DNA from: Marsupella aquatica
Lineage: Eukaryota > Marchantiophyta
DNA length: 64,000 nucleotides
Direction of reading: 5' to 3'
Assembly: GCA_973895155.1 (NCBI GenBank)
Contig: OZ316893.1
Location: forward strand, 7,502,001-7,566,000
The notes below the pieces were generated by a model. That model was not told the origin of the DNA and made no database searches. It saw nothing but the letters and a program-made list of their open reading frames with translations. The translations under genes were made by a program, and so were the position numbers. Of the stretch, positions 22,985 through 34,785 are shown one piece after another (the stretch's first letter is position 1; each line of letters begins with the position of its first letter).

Positions 22985-24560
22985 TAGCCTTCCATTGGTG
23001 TTGCGCTACTTCTTGTAGAGACAAAAATGGCTTCATTTCCCTTTGGATAGGATGGTATGCATCAATGGTGACACTTTTGAAAAATTACTCCAAAGTTGTA
23101 TGACTTGGGAGTGATTTCCCCAAGATTGTATCATCCCTTAAATAAACACATAAATGAGATACCAAAGTGCTAATGGTGCAACTAGTGGTTGGAGAATAGT
23201 AAATATAGTATTTGGCACCTAGTGGAGGGGTTGCGAGCTCTATGTGGGGCCACATGGCACTCTAGGGCCCACCTCCAGCCCTTAGCCCCAAATTGGTCAT
23301 TCATGCTTGTCTTCAATCACTACACTAGAGACCCCTCAAATGACAACAAGTCCAGTCATTTGAATTATATGACATCCCATATGACCATTTCAATGACCCT
23401 ACTTGTGGTCATTGGCACTTATGACATGATTTTGTTAAAAAATGACCCAATGAAGGTCGTAGTACCTTCAAAGAGAGCCCGCTCTAGATTCCTTGCAAAA
23501 ATGGAATATTCGTATACCTTTAAACATCAGACACATCACAGAGGGAAGCATCACTACCATGCCCATTCCATTGGTGTTGCGCTACCTCTTGGAGAGACAA
23601 AAAATGGCTTCATTTGCGTTTGGATACGGTGGTATGCATCCATGGTGACACTTTTGGCAAATGACTCCAAAGTCATATGAGTTGGGAGTGATTTCCCCAA
23701 AGGTGCATCGTGCCTTAAGTAAACGCAAAAACATGTGTCCAAAGTGTTCATGGCAGAACTAGTGGTTGGAAAATGATGAGTATAGTGTCCCCCACCTAGT
23801 GGAGGGGTTCTCAGCTCTATGTGGGGCCACATGGCACTCTAGGGCCCGCTTCCAGCCCCTAGCCCCAAACTGGTCATTTGTGCTTCTGCTTAATGACTGC
23901 ATGAGGGACCACACCAATGACCACAAGTCCAATTATTTGACTTATATGACATCTCATATGACAAGTTTAATGACCCTACTTGTAGTCATTGGAATTTATG
24001 ACACGAATATTTTCAGAAATGACCCAATAAAGATTACACTGCCTCCTTGATTGCCCCGTCACTATTCATTTGCAAAATAGAATATTCCCCATCCAAACAC
24101 CGGCACAAACATGACACAATTACATTGAAGGATGACAACCTTCCATTGGTGTTCCGCTACTTCTTGGAGAGACAAAAAATGGCATCATTTGCGTTTGGAT
24201 ACGGTGGTGTGCATCCATGGTGACACTTTTGGCAAATCACTCCAAAATCATATGACTTGGAAGTGATTTCCCCAAAGGTGTATCATGCCTTAAGTAAACG
24301 CAAAAACATGTGTCCAAAGTGTTCATGGCACAACTAGTGGATGGACAATGATGAGTATAGTGTCCCCCACCTAGTGGAGAGCTTCCCACCTCTATGTAGG
24401 GCCCATGGCACACTCAGGCCCACCTTAAGCTCGTAGGCCAAAAATGGTCATTTTTGCTGGTCCATAATGACACCACGAGGGATGTCTTGAATGACGACAT
24501 CCCCGGTCATTTGGTCAAAATGACCTCTAATATGATAGCCAACATTATCCTTACTGCAGT
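22985..24560. repeat. Three tandem units of ~575-580 bp
   Basis: Each unit starts near CTTCCATTGGTGTTGCGCTA (about 22988, 23565, 24140), then TGGTGACACTTTTG (about 23067, 23648, 24221), GGGAGTGATTTCCCC, CCCACCTAGTGGAG, TGTGGGGCCACATGGCACTC and ends with GTCATT/AATGAC-rich sequence. The short open frames inside carry no recognisable domain and are not called as genes. Confidence 0.75.
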
Positions 24561-25290
24561 CATAGACATTCTTCAATGACTACAATTATGACCAGTGTTC
24601 GCAATGACTGTATAATATTTTAATCATTGATATATCCAGGATGCCTTAATGACTCTATAAATAGTCATTTATGACTCAAGTCTGTAATGACAGTATATAT
24701 CCTGATTTTTAGATTGACTCTACACGTAGTCATTTATGAAACAAGTCCATAATGACTGTATGTTGCTGTAAATACTGATATATCTTAATTCTTAGATTGA
24801 CACTAGATTTAGTCATTTATGAGACAAGTCCATAATGACTGTTTGTTGTTGTAAACATTGATATCTATTGATTTTTTGATTGACCATAGATTTAGTCATT
24901 TAGCACCGTTGGTTAAAATGACCGAATTAGTTTTTTTGTCATTTATTACTGTTGTCCAAAATGACTCAAATAGGTTTTTTGTCATTTCAATCATAGTCCA
25001 AAATGAATACAATGGTGCTAAACACTGATTTATCATTGTTTTGATAGGTTACGTCATTTAGGACATATGTTTGAATAGACCATTTTAAGAAAATGGTGTC
25101 ATTTTGGTCATATCAATCATTACAGACCTTTTACAAAATGACACAAAAATGATCATTTTGTCATTTCAGTCTATTGGTTATTTGGACAGTCATTCTCCGG
25201 TCATTCATTTTGTGTCATTGAGTATTTAGGTCATTTATGCATTTCAGTCATTGGGCGGTAGGTCATAAAGGGCCATGTTTTCTTCTAGTG
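24561..25290 (-). mobile_element. Subterminal region and end of a CACTA-like element
   Basis: The border at 25290 reads, on the minus strand, CACTAGAAGAAAACATGGCC, the form of many plant CACTA termini. The 700 bases inside it are dense in GTCATT and its inverse AATGAC, as expected of transposase-binding subterminal repeats. The units at 22985-24560 carry the same words and may belong to it. The other terminus and a 3-bp duplication were not identified. Confidence 0.45.
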
Positions 25291-25610
25291 TTTGTCGATA
25301 GAGATGCTGAAGTCGGGGCTTGATTGGAAAATAATGAAAGACCTACCAAAATCAATGTAACATCATCAATTTGACGTCAATAACCCTAAACGTCCTTCCA
25401 AGCTACGTGACAGAAATAAGAACAGGGTCACAAATGATGTTTTTTTACTATGATGTACCTTGCAACATTTCTTATTGTTTCACATACGACGTTAATAAAA
25501 ATCTGCGTTGTGTTAGAAGACGCTAAGTTAGGTTGACGACGTAAAGTAATCGAGTAACATAGGTATATACAACATAGTTTGAAAGAACGCAACCCTAAAA
25601 GTCAGACTTT
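25291..25610. other. Short spacer before the LINE, no gene
   Basis: AT-rich sequence with no supported feature other than the left copy of the LINE target duplication (AAAAGTCAGACTTT, 25597-25610). Confidence 0.5.
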
Positions 25611-28600
25611 TGGTTTTTTATCAGTGTATGCACCGAATAATACTGGGGAACGGACCTTGCTGTGGAATGATCTTCGGGATGAACTCCCTTGCAACCGTTG
25701 GGTTGTTTGTGGGGATTTCAACATGACAGAATTTTGCTGTGACTCCACGGGCGTTTCACCTCTACTCGCTGGACGGGAATTAGAGTTTTGGAGGTTTCTG
25801 AAGACCTGCCTCGACTTACAAGATGCAATTACCATTCTGAACGAGGTGACAGGTTCCAGGTTCACTTGGCGTAGGGTGCGCAATGGTATACTTCTTCAGT
25901 CCCGCCTTGATCGGTTTTACTTCAGTGAGAAAGGCAGATGGACTGACGAGATTGTTGATCTCACTCATGACGGGACTTCTGCACTGTCTGACCATGATCC
26001 AGTGATTATTTCTTTCCGAATGGGTTCCATTGCATTGGTTGAATCACAAAGGCGACGAGGCACATACTTTAAGGCTAATCCGACTGTGCTCAGGGACTCC
26101 GCAAATCTGGAACGACTTAAATTGGCATGGACAGACGGAACTGAGGATGTTGTTGACCCCCACCTGAAATTAGATCGGGCCTTCCATAGGTTTCGTGTCT
26201 GCTTCATGGATCTTCAGTCCTTGAAACGACCTCAAGTGGTCGAATTGGCTGAACTTAAAGAAAAGCTACGACTTCTTAAGATTTCCATCATGGATGACTA
26301 CTCTATAGACAGCATCAGGGATTTCTCCTATCCCGAAGACTGTGTTCGGACGTTGGAGCTAGCGGAGGCACATCACAACCGCAGGCTCTCCCGGATTAAA
26401 TGGCTTGGCCAAGGGGACGAGCCTTCTAAGTTTTATTTCTCCTTAGTGAAAGCTAAATGTCAGAGGGAGAAAATGGAGGTGCTACTAATAGAAGGCGGTG
26501 AGATGATTCTGGAGGAAACACTAATTGTAGAGGAAGTGCAGAGACACTACGAGGAATTATATTCTCCACCTGAGATGAGTGCAGCACTCGTGAGCGAGAG
26601 GATTGCTGCCCGCAGGAGACTGAGCAGCCACACTCATTTTGCCCCTTCTGCGGTTGAGATCCGGAAACTTGCAGCTCTTCCATCCATACAGGAATTACAT
26701 GAAACATTGATGCTGCTGCCCGCTGACAAAGCCCCAGGAGTGGACGGGTTGACAGCCGAGGTTTTCAAGTGCTGTTGGGAATTTATGAAGGTTGATATTC
26801 ATAATATGGTCTGTGAGTTTTGGCAGACTGGAGAACTGGCACATTGCATCAAAGAAGGGGTGATTCGATTCATCCCCAAGAAAACTGACAAGAGGAAACT
26901 GAGCGATTGGCGACCTTTAACTATGCTGACCACTATGTACAAAATCTTGGCTAAACTGCTGGCTGTGAGACTGAAGGTGCTTCTCCCTAAGATAATCAAT
27001 CCTCAGCAGACAGGATTTATCCCAGGTCGCCATATCTTAGAAAACATTTCCCTTACTTGGTTAATGAACGACTGGCTGAGCTACACTGGAACTCTTGCTC
27101 TCTTCCTTAAACTTGATTTTGAAAAGGCTTTTGATCGAGTGGACCACTCGTACATCTGGGACACGATGCACCTTCTGGGACTTGGCCCACATTTTATCTT
27201 CTTAGTTAAATCACTCCTCAGTAATGCAAGCTCTAAGGTTCTCGTCAATGGGCTATGGACTGCTGATGTCCGGATGCTTCGGGGTGTGCGACAGGGCTGC
27301 CCCTTGTCCCCCCTTCTCTTTGCCATTTCGACACAACCGTTGATGGATTGTTTCAGTGCAGAAATCATTGCTGGCAGGCTCCAAGGCATCCAGGTCTCTC
27401 AGTTTCTGAATATCTGCTTTCGACTTTTTGCGGATGATTTAGGACTTTTTATCCCTGCTACAGAAGTAGCTTTCAATCAAGCCCAGGATGCTATCCATTG
27501 CTATGAGATGGCTACGAGAGCTAAGCTCAATCTGAAGAAATCTGTTGTTATTCCTTTTTCTGTTGATGTGATCCCAGACTGGTTGAAGGACACTGGGTGT
27601 TTTATTAGTGAACCCGGCGTGGTGCAGAAGTACTTGGGTGCACCCTTCGGGAATGGATTAGCGGAGAGCCAACTCCATTGCTTCTGTCTCGATCGTATTG
27701 GGGCTAGGCTCTCTTCATGGTCTACACGTTTCTTATCATTTACTGGCAGATTGCTCCTGGTGAAACATGTCCTCCAGGCCATTCCAGTATACCACATGAT
27801 GTTCCTACGGTCACCGAAGGTTTTGACCAAGAAACTGATTGCTCTGAGCAGAATCTTTCTATGGGGCACTAATGTGCTGGGGGGCAGGCGTGTCCTGTTG
27901 GTGGCATGGGAGAAGCTTACTCGTCCCAAGCTGGTTGGGGGCCTTGGTCTGAAAGAGTTCCGAAGCCATTCGGATGCTCTTCTGAGCAAGTGGTTCACTG
28001 AGGCTCTTGACCATCCGTCATCTGAATGGGCTTCTCTGTATGCTGAGAATCTCACTCTAATCAAATGGAGGAACTACAAGACGATCCGCAGGAATAGGTA
28101 CTCTATGTCGGACAAGATGCTGCTTAGCACCCCACGTTCTTTTGGGAAATTCATTTATACTGGTCAACTGTGGGCTGCTTGGGAACTTGTGCGAGCCAAC
28201 CTTATTTTTATTCCGGGAGTTTCTGCTATCCCTGGTCACTGGGGTATGGAGGATCTGCTACGTAGTATGATTGGCTTTTATGATCTCCCTGAGTCTAACA
28301 TACTTGCGATAGTTAAGATCTGCGGTCGTCTGGGATCCCGTACTGTTGCGGATCTATGGTCTCAAGCTGACAGGGAATGGAAACCCGTGACTGATCTTGT
28401 CGTACGGTTCAGGGGATTTTCCTGGGAAGTGAAGCAGGGGACACTTGCTTTTATCCGGGCTATTCACCTATCTGTTTTCCGGGGATGTGCTTTTGACTCA
28501 ATGGCTAGGCAATGGAGATGGTTAGATAAGGACACTGTTCCCCATTGCTTTGAGCTATCTAACAGCCGGGTGTATGAAATGCTCCGCCCCAAGGGCTCTG

Positions 28601-29560
28601 ATTTCTGCCGGCTCAACCGGATCTGGAATGAAACACTAACTGAGGCTGCCTGGTGTAGAGTTTGGACAGTGGTGTGGACGGCTGACCTCTCTACTAAGGC
28701 TAAAACTTTTGTATGGAGGATATTGGCACAAGGACTTTTCTCTGGTTCCAGGGCGTTGAGGATGTCTAAATCAGATGGAACTTGTACTCTGTGTGTGGGC
28801 ACTGTGGAAACTATCCCCCACATTTTCCTTTACTGCAGACATGCGATCTGCTGTTGGAGGGTGATCCGAGGCTGGCTGCTTGGTGCTTTAGACCTTGGCC
28901 TTTTGTCTATCGTTGGTTTGCTTCACTCCAATACGGGGAAGGGACCTCTGACTACACTACGTCTTTTCCTATTGTATCAATCCCTATGGTGCTTATGGCT
29001 TGCACGGAACTCTCAGACTTTTGACCGATCCAAGTTGAGGGTGTTCGATCAACTGTTGATCTTCTCAGAGACCCTTGATCACCTGAATGCAGTAGCCGCA
29101 TCCTCAGTCCTGGGCAAGAAGCATAGAAGACTTACTCAAGCTATCTCGATCTTAACTGTAGAACAGAATAGAATTCTCCGGAGTGGTGTACGTCGCACTG
29201 TTACTCACTGACTTGTGTTCTTTTTGGAGATGCAGCATATGAGATGGTTAACTAGGAATTGCTCTATGATTGATAGTATACTGTAGGTCAGAGGTTTCTT
29301 CATAGTAAAAGGGATTTTACTAGGATAATCTAAGCACTGCTGGATCCCACTCTATGAAGTATCTAGTCTGATCACTGAGCTATGTTGCTCGGTTACTCTA
29401 TTGGGAATCCCTTGGCTTGTATACTGCTTTGTTGTTGCTGCGGCATAGCTCTGTTTTTTTTCTTTCCGCCCTGGATGGCCTGCCGCCTTTTGGCCTGCTT
29501 GGTTCCCCCATCTGTGGGGTTCACGCGGAATAAAAATTAAATTAAAAAAAAAGAAAAAAA
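25611..29560 (+). mobile_element. 5'-truncated LINE (non-LTR retrotransposon)
   Basis: Flanked by AAAAGTCAGACTTT at 25597-25610 and again at 29557-29570, a 14-bp target duplication that overlaps the 3' A-rich tail (29531-29560). The 5' end starts inside the endonuclease domain, typical of incomplete reverse transcription. The 3' UTR runs from 29212 to the tail with no other gene. Confidence 0.88.
25612..29211 (+). CDS. LINE polyprotein: endonuclease (partial), reverse transcriptase, zf-RVT
   Basis: Open for 1199 codons plus stop. The N-terminus keeps only the later part of the APE-like endonuclease (NRWVVCGDFNM, SDHDPVIISF). The reverse transcriptase follows: DKAPGVDGLTAEVFK, FIPKKTDKRKLSDWRP, GFIPGRHILENI, LDFEKAFDRVDH, GVRQGCPLSPLLF and the catalytic FADDLGLF. 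The C-terminus has the zinc-binding zf-RVT segment (TKAKTFVWRIL, CTLCVGTVETIPHIFLYC). The endonuclease start and ORF1 are missing, so the copy cannot mobilise itself. The frame is uninterrupted, which implies a recent insertion. The frame extends upstream into flanking DNA by chance; there is no authentic start in the element. Confidence 0.92.
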   Translation, partial: GFLSVYAPNNTGERTLLWNDLRDELPCNRWVVCGDFNMTEFCCDSTGVSPLLAGRELEFWRFLKTCLDLQDAITILNEVTGSRFTWRRVRNGILLQSRLDRFYFSEKGRWTDEIVDLTHDGTSALSDHDPVIISFRMGSIALVESQRRRGTYFKANPTVLRDSANLERLKLAWTDGTEDVVDPHLKLDRAFHRFRVCFMDLQSLKRPQVVELAELKEKLRLLKISIMDDYSIDSIRDFSYPEDCVRTLELAEAHHNRRLSRIKWLGQGDEPSKFYFSLVKAKCQREKMEVLLIEGGEMILEETLIVEEVQRHYEELYSPPEMSAALVSERIAARRRLSSHTHFAPSAVEIRKLAALPSIQELHETLMLLPADKAPGVDGLTAEVFKCCWEFMKVDIHNMVCEFWQTGELAHCIKEGVIRFIPKKTDKRKLSDWRPLTMLTTMYKILAKLLAVRLKVLLPKIINPQQTGFIPGRHILENISLTWLMNDWLSYTGTLALFLKLDFEKAFDRVDHSYIWDTMHLLGLGPHFIFLVKSLLSNASSKVLVNGLWTADVRMLRGVRQGCPLSPLLFAISTQPLMDCFSAEIIAGRLQGIQVSQFLNICFRLFADDLGLFIPATEVAFNQAQDAIHCYEMATRAKLNLKKSVVIPFSVDVIPDWLKDTGCFISEPGVVQKYLGAPFGNGLAESQLHCFCLDRIGARLSSWSTRFLSFTGRLLLVKHVLQAIPVYHMMFLRSPKVLTKKLIALSRIFLWGTNVLGGRRVLLVAWEKLTRPKLVGGLGLKEFRSHSDALLSKWFTEALDHPSSEWASLYAENLTLIKWRNYKTIRRNRYSMSDKMLLSTPRSFGKFIYTGQLWAAWELVRANLIFIPGVSAIPGHWGMEDLLRSMIGFYDLPESNILAIVKICGRLGSRTVADLWSQADREWKPVTDLVVRFRGFSWEVKQGTLAFIRAIHLSVFRGCAFDSMARQWRWLDKDTVPHCFELSNSRVYEMLRPKGSDFCRLNRIWNETLTEAAWCRVWTVVWTADLSTKAKTFVWRILAQGLFSGSRALRMSKSDGTCTLCVGTVETIPHIFLYCRHAICCWRVIRGWLLGALDLGLLSIVGLLHSNTGKGPLTTLRLFLLYQSLWCLWLARNSQTFDRSKLRVFDQLLIFSETLDHLNAVAASSVLGKKHRRLTQAISILTVEQNRILRSGVRRTVTH

Positions 29561-29570
29561 GTCAGACTTT

Positions 29571-30067
29571 GTTGTTTTCACATTGCTTTGAGGAAAACAT
29601 TACCTTTTCTACAATCTTGTCTCCAATGGTGTCTGGTCGATACCATGGAAGCCCAAAGTGTTCTTCTGGGCAGTGAGTGTGATCCTGGTACACCCCTAAG
29701 CTATACAAGATGCACCCACTTGGGCACATGTGGATAGTCTCTAAAGCCAATCCAATTGGGCTAACAAAATCTTAGCCTCCCTCACACATCCAGGGAGAGT
29801 GTTTGGTTGGGGCAAGAGTTTGGTGTGGAAAAATTGGAAGAGTGCATCTGGATGGACATGTATGGACATCCAAACCATTGAAAACTCCTTGCAAATTCAA
29901 CATCAACAAAGTTGCACCCAACTTGTATTTGCAAAACCACAAAAACCACTTCATGCAATTAGTCCAAGTAGCTAGATGGCATGCTTGGCACTACAGCTTA
30001 GACTGCCCAATATGTAGTGGATGAAATTCCAAAGTTGTGATAATTAATGGACAACCTTAATACTGTG
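29571..30067. other. Noncoding flank between LINE and MITE
   Basis: No gene, RNA or repeat border is seen. This is the DNA into which the LINE (left) and the MITE-plus-CACTA nest (right) inserted. Confidence 0.4.
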
Positions 30068-30179
30068 AGGAGGTCAATTGCAAGATTGAGGGGGGCAAAA
30101 GGACGCAAAAAGGATTAGCTCAAAAAGGAGAGACAAAGGACTCAAATATCATAAAGATTTAGTTGAACACCCACTACAA

Positions 30180-30670
30180 CATATTTGACACTTTTGCGAA
30201 GGTATTTTTGTCGACGCTCTTGTATTTCCGATGGGCGGCGCTTTGCATATTTTGCGAATCAACCCGCATCGCAATTTGCGATTCTATCCCTATCGCAAAT
30301 ATAATAGCTGAAGCGCATTATATCGCTAATAAATTGCGAAGTAAGTGGTTTTGCAATTTTTACCGAAATGCGTCGAATGGAAAGGCACCTTCCAAAGACG
30401 GAAAAATTGCTTGCCGACTCCGAAACTAACTCATGTAAATATTTGCGAAGAATATTGGATTGAAAATGTTTTGCGATAGTAGTTGTTTGACAAGTTTAAA
30501 AATGTCGGAGGATGGAAGATTTGCGAAACGCTGAAAATATGAAATTTGTGATTGATTTTGCATCACAAGTTTGCGAAGAGTGTAGTATGGAAATATTGAG
30601 AAACGAGAAGCTTCATATAAATTGCGAGTCCGGTGAGAGTTTGTGAGCTTCGCAAATTGTTCGCAAACTA
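30180..30670. repeat. Left subterminal repeats TTTGCGAA of the CACTA element
   Basis: About a dozen copies of TTTGCGAA, TTGCGAT or the inverse between 30190 and 30665. In En/Spm elements such words bind the TnpA-like protein, which brings the ends together; this role is inferred from the family. Confidence 0.7.
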
Positions 30671-31132
30671 AAAATTAAGATTATTGTGAGGTGAGACAAT
30701 GAAGAGGGTGGATGGTCCAATATATGGATGGGGCAGGAGGGAAGAGGAAGGGAGGATGGAGGGAGGTACAATGAAGGATGGAAAAGGGAGGGAGTACAAT
30801 GGAAGAGGAAGGAGGGAGGAGAAAGAGGAAGGGAGGAGGAGGGACAGACGTACCACGGAGGAGGGAAACACGAGGGTGAGAATGAAAATTATGGAATAAG
30901 TAGGAAATAAAGTTATATTGAGCAACAGAGGTTAGATAGAAAGTTGCATGTAAAATTCACAAGTGATCACAATAAAACAATACAATACATATGTCATGAG
31001 TATGACTCATTCAAAAGTGAATGGCAAATATAAATATAGACAATCCTTTTTTTTATATCACCAAACATGAACAAATCAAATATAACATGAACAAATGTCT
31101 AGGCTGGACCCAAGTGCATATAAATATGTCCC
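30671..31132. other. Noncoding stretch with purine-rich tract
   Basis: 30715-30880 is almost purely G/A on the plus strand (GGGAGGA-type words) and yields open frames on both strands without recognisable protein. It lies just beyond the 3' end of the transposase gene. Confidence 0.5.
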
Positions 31133-34100
31133 TCACACTTGGTCCTCATCGGCCTCAAGGTCATCTAGGTCTGATACAATAACATCTGGCTTCTCAGAAA
31201 CAATGGAACGAGAACGTGGCACATAGGTGATGACAATTGACCACTCGGTGTCTAAGGGGTATGGAATGTAGAAACATTGCTCCAAGTGTGATGGGAAAGC
31301 AAATGGTTCTGACGTTTGCCAATGAGATGCTTGAACACTAGTGGCACTTGTCTTCAACCGTGTAAACCCACTCTCATCTTGAAGTACAGTGCAATTTTGA
31401 CCAACAAGGTTCACTTTGAACCACTTGCACTTGAAGACATATTCCTCAAACTTTGAATGGTTGTCATATGATACCACCAAGATCTCCTCTATCTTCCCAT
31501 AGTGTGGCACAACATCTCTAACAATGTTCCTGTCATGGCGGCTGCTTCTGGAGTCTTGAGAAAATTCCCCTTGAACTCCACAATCAAAAGTACGACCCCT
31601 CTTCTCATCAAGGGAAGAAACCCTAAAAGTAACAAAACCCACAAATTTTTATTACACTATAAAAGATACCATTAATGTAATAATCATCAAAATATGACAC
31701 CCATCCCTAAATAGCCAAAATCCACATGGCCTATGGCATAAATATAGAAGCCAACATTACAGTTATGGATGTCATTAATGATAATAGAAAGTTTTTAAAC
31801 AATAGAAATAACTAATCAAAATGAGGTCTACATGAATTAATAGAGGAAGAAAGGTTAGGTACTAGTGGACCTGAAGTGTCTCCCTTGTGTCCACATAGCC
31901 GTCTTGGATGTCACCACTCTCAAAGGGCCATGAACAATGGTCCGAACGTCATCTGTGATGGTAGGAAAGTGGGACACATCTCCTCCTTGTGTCACCATGT
32001 CATCCAACTCAAGCAACTTTTGCTTCATATACTCATGCATCTTAGGAAAAATTCTTGCTCTTTGACTTGTTCTCTTGGCATTCTCATAAAACTCTCTCCA
32101 TTTCTCCATGATATTACTATTACTCAACATAAATGTTGTCAACTGTGACCACTCTGTTGATGTCAACATGCGTGTTTTTGTGGCACCTGTTAAACGGTCC
32201 TCCTCCTCTTCTCTTTCGTGGACAAGTAGGATCAATGGTGGCCAAGATGTTACTACAATAAAACATACTCTCTGCTGCCAAGTATCCTGTAGCTATGCTT
32301 CTCTCCACCCGTGCACGGTTACGTACATAAGCCTTCAACACCGCCATGTAACGCTCAAGCCAATACATCCATCTACAATGCACTGGACCTGCAATGGCAA
32401 CCTCCCGCACAAGATGCACAAGTAAATGAACCTGACAATCAAAGAAGGAAGGAGGAAGGGCTTTCTCCAACTTGCATACCACCTCAGCTGCCAATACCTC
32501 CATCCCAGGGATCTCTTCTACATATATCTCCTTTGAGCATATCCATCTCAACAAACGACCCAATGACCAGATGGCATCTTGCACTTCTTCACTCCCTATA
32601 CCTATAATTGCCACTGGCAATATATGCTGCAATAGGCGATGATAGTCATGTGTCTTCAGATATCGTGGCCACTTGTGATTGTCCTCCATCCCAAAAGCTT
32701 TTCGAAGGTTGGCACCATAGCCTGTAGGAAACCGCATCTCTCCTATACGGTTCCAAAATTCACGTCTTTGGCCAACACTCAACACCCAAGGAGCAGAAGG
32801 ACGATTCTCCACACCTGTGATAGGATCAATTGTCACCCAAACATCTGGATGCATTTCCATCTCCTCGCATACCTCCCTAAAATTAGTGTCCTTCTCCCCA
32901 TAAAAATGCTTTATCAAAGCCTTCCCCACATTTCCCTCTATGTGCATGGGGTCTAAAAGATGGCGGATCTTCAACTCAGACCAATAGGGCAAAGTGGCTA
33001 GTATACTCCACCTGGTCAAACCTGTCCTATCAAAGGTGAAGGAATCATTTGGGTCTGCCACCCTATTAGCTAGTGACTTCCAATGTGCAAAACTTGTTGC
33101 ATCAGGAATTTCACGCTCATCACCAAATGGCATGTCAAAGGAGGAGAATAGAAGTGGGTCAAACCTCATCTCATGCCCCATGGGAAGAAACTTTGTATGC
33201 CCAATATAAACAATCTTTCTAATCCATGAACAATATGTGGCCATGTCCTCTAAGCTTGGGCCACAAGTAGAGCAAGCTTTGTACCCCTGAGTTTGCAATC
33301 CAGAGACAAAACCAAACCCTGCTTACATAGAAGAAATCAAACCATGCAAACTTTATGTTAGGGTTGTCACATGAGAAACATCAATAGGAACTACACATTA
33401 TTGAAGGGTTGCAAATGGCATGGAAGTCATCTTACCAGGATAGTCATGCATTGTCCAACAAATGATCCCTCTCAATTGAAAGACACGTGGAAAACCTCCT
33501 GTAATTTTCCTGCCATCATATGCCCACACTCCATTCCATAATTTTTGAAGTTCTCCAACCAATAGTGCCAAGTAAGTGTCAAAGTTCTTCACCTTTTTTG
33601 GACCTGGGATAATCAAAGACAATAAAAGGAACCCCTTCTTCATGGATAGCCATGGTGGGAGGTTATAATTCATGACAACCACAGGCCAAACTGATGTAGG
33701 TTGCCCCTTTCCTCCAAGTGAATGAGGGCTAACTCCATTAGATGCCAATCCTAGCCTCACATGGCGAGGATCATGTGCAAAGTCTGGCCATGTTGCCTCA
33801 ATATGTTTGTGAGCAGGGGAGTCAACTGGCAACCGCATGACACCAGACTCTGATCGATGAGTCTTATGCCATACCATCAACTCTGCCAAGTCAGAACACC
33901 GATACATGTGCAACAACCGAGGAATGATGGGAAACCAACGAACAGCCTTCCTTGGCACCTTCTTTGTTAGCATGTTGGGGTCATAGCGAGGCTCATCACA
34001 TGTTGTACATTGTGTCATGTTTGCATTGGCCCCATGAAATAACATGCAATCATTCACACATGCATGAACAATATGATATTCCATGCCAATAGATGAGAGA

Positions 34101-34588
34101 ACACTCTTTGCCTCCTTCCAAGTTGCTGGCAACACATTCTCAGTGGGCAACATAAGGTCATGGCAAAGTGCAAACATATCAGATAACAAGGCATTGCTTG
34201 CCTTGTGTTTGGCCTGTAGGTTCATCAACCCCAAGATGGCTGAAAGACGACTCAAACGAGCACCCTCATAGATAGGTGTTCGGGCATGTTCCTCTGCTTC
34301 TTCCCATTGGCGTTGTCCCTCAGGGGTATGCCTTGGGCGTGGATCATTGGGGGGCACCTGCCCTTCATTGGGAAGGTCATCACCAAGGTTGTCGGCACCA
34401 AACCAATCAACCATAAAGTCATCCATGGCTCTATCCTGGTCATCAGTTACTTGTTCATCCGTCCGAGGTACCTCTTCATCAGGGTTACTGCTTCCACTAG
34501 CACTTGATGAGGAGTGTGACTCTGATCCATGTCCTTCTTCTGGCATACCCATTTCTCGATATGTTGCTCTCAATCTCCGTGGTAACAT
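31133..34588 (-). CDS. CACTA transposase (TNP2-like, with DUF4218 and DUF4216 regions)
   Basis: The first exon runs from ATG 34588 to 33436. It has an acidic N-terminus, then HACVNDCMLFHGANANMTQC, a cysteine pair motif, FPIIPRLLHMY, VRLGLASNGVSP, VVVMNYNLPPWLSM and LLLSLIIPGPKKV, all hallmarks of the TNP2/Transposase_21 family. The splice 33436/33318 is phase-consistent (YPG|FGF). The second exon, to about 32230, has the DUF4218-like VHLLVHLVREVAIAGPVHCR. A one-base slip near 32235 leads to EWSQLTTFMLSNSNIMEKW. The last exon (about 31624-31133) is the DUF4216-like part (YGKIEEILVVSYD, FKCKWFKV, FYIPYP). The protein would bind and cut the element ends in the nucleus. The slip means this copy may be inactive unless splicing avoids it. 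Confidence 0.85.
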
Positions 34589-34785
34589 ATTTGGAGAGGG
34601 TCGCACATTCTAAAAACAAAGCAAACAATTGAAAGTTATATTGCAAAGAGAACACACACAAAAATGGGCTAGGGGTGTGCAAAAATGAAATAATATTGGT
34701 TGTGGTGCAAATACAAAATGTGGCCAAAGGCCATATGTAGTGCCCTTTGATATGCAACATACCACCTATGACCCTTAACTTAACC

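Noticed and set aside
23319-25290. CACTACACTAGAG at 23319 as the left end of a CACTA element ending at 25290
   Set aside because: Flanking triplets (AAT or CTA versus TTT) do not match and the site falls inside one of the tandem units.
30699-30925. Open frames on both strands in the purine tract
   Set aside because: Low-complexity GGA/GAA sequence gives long frames automatically; no homology is expected.
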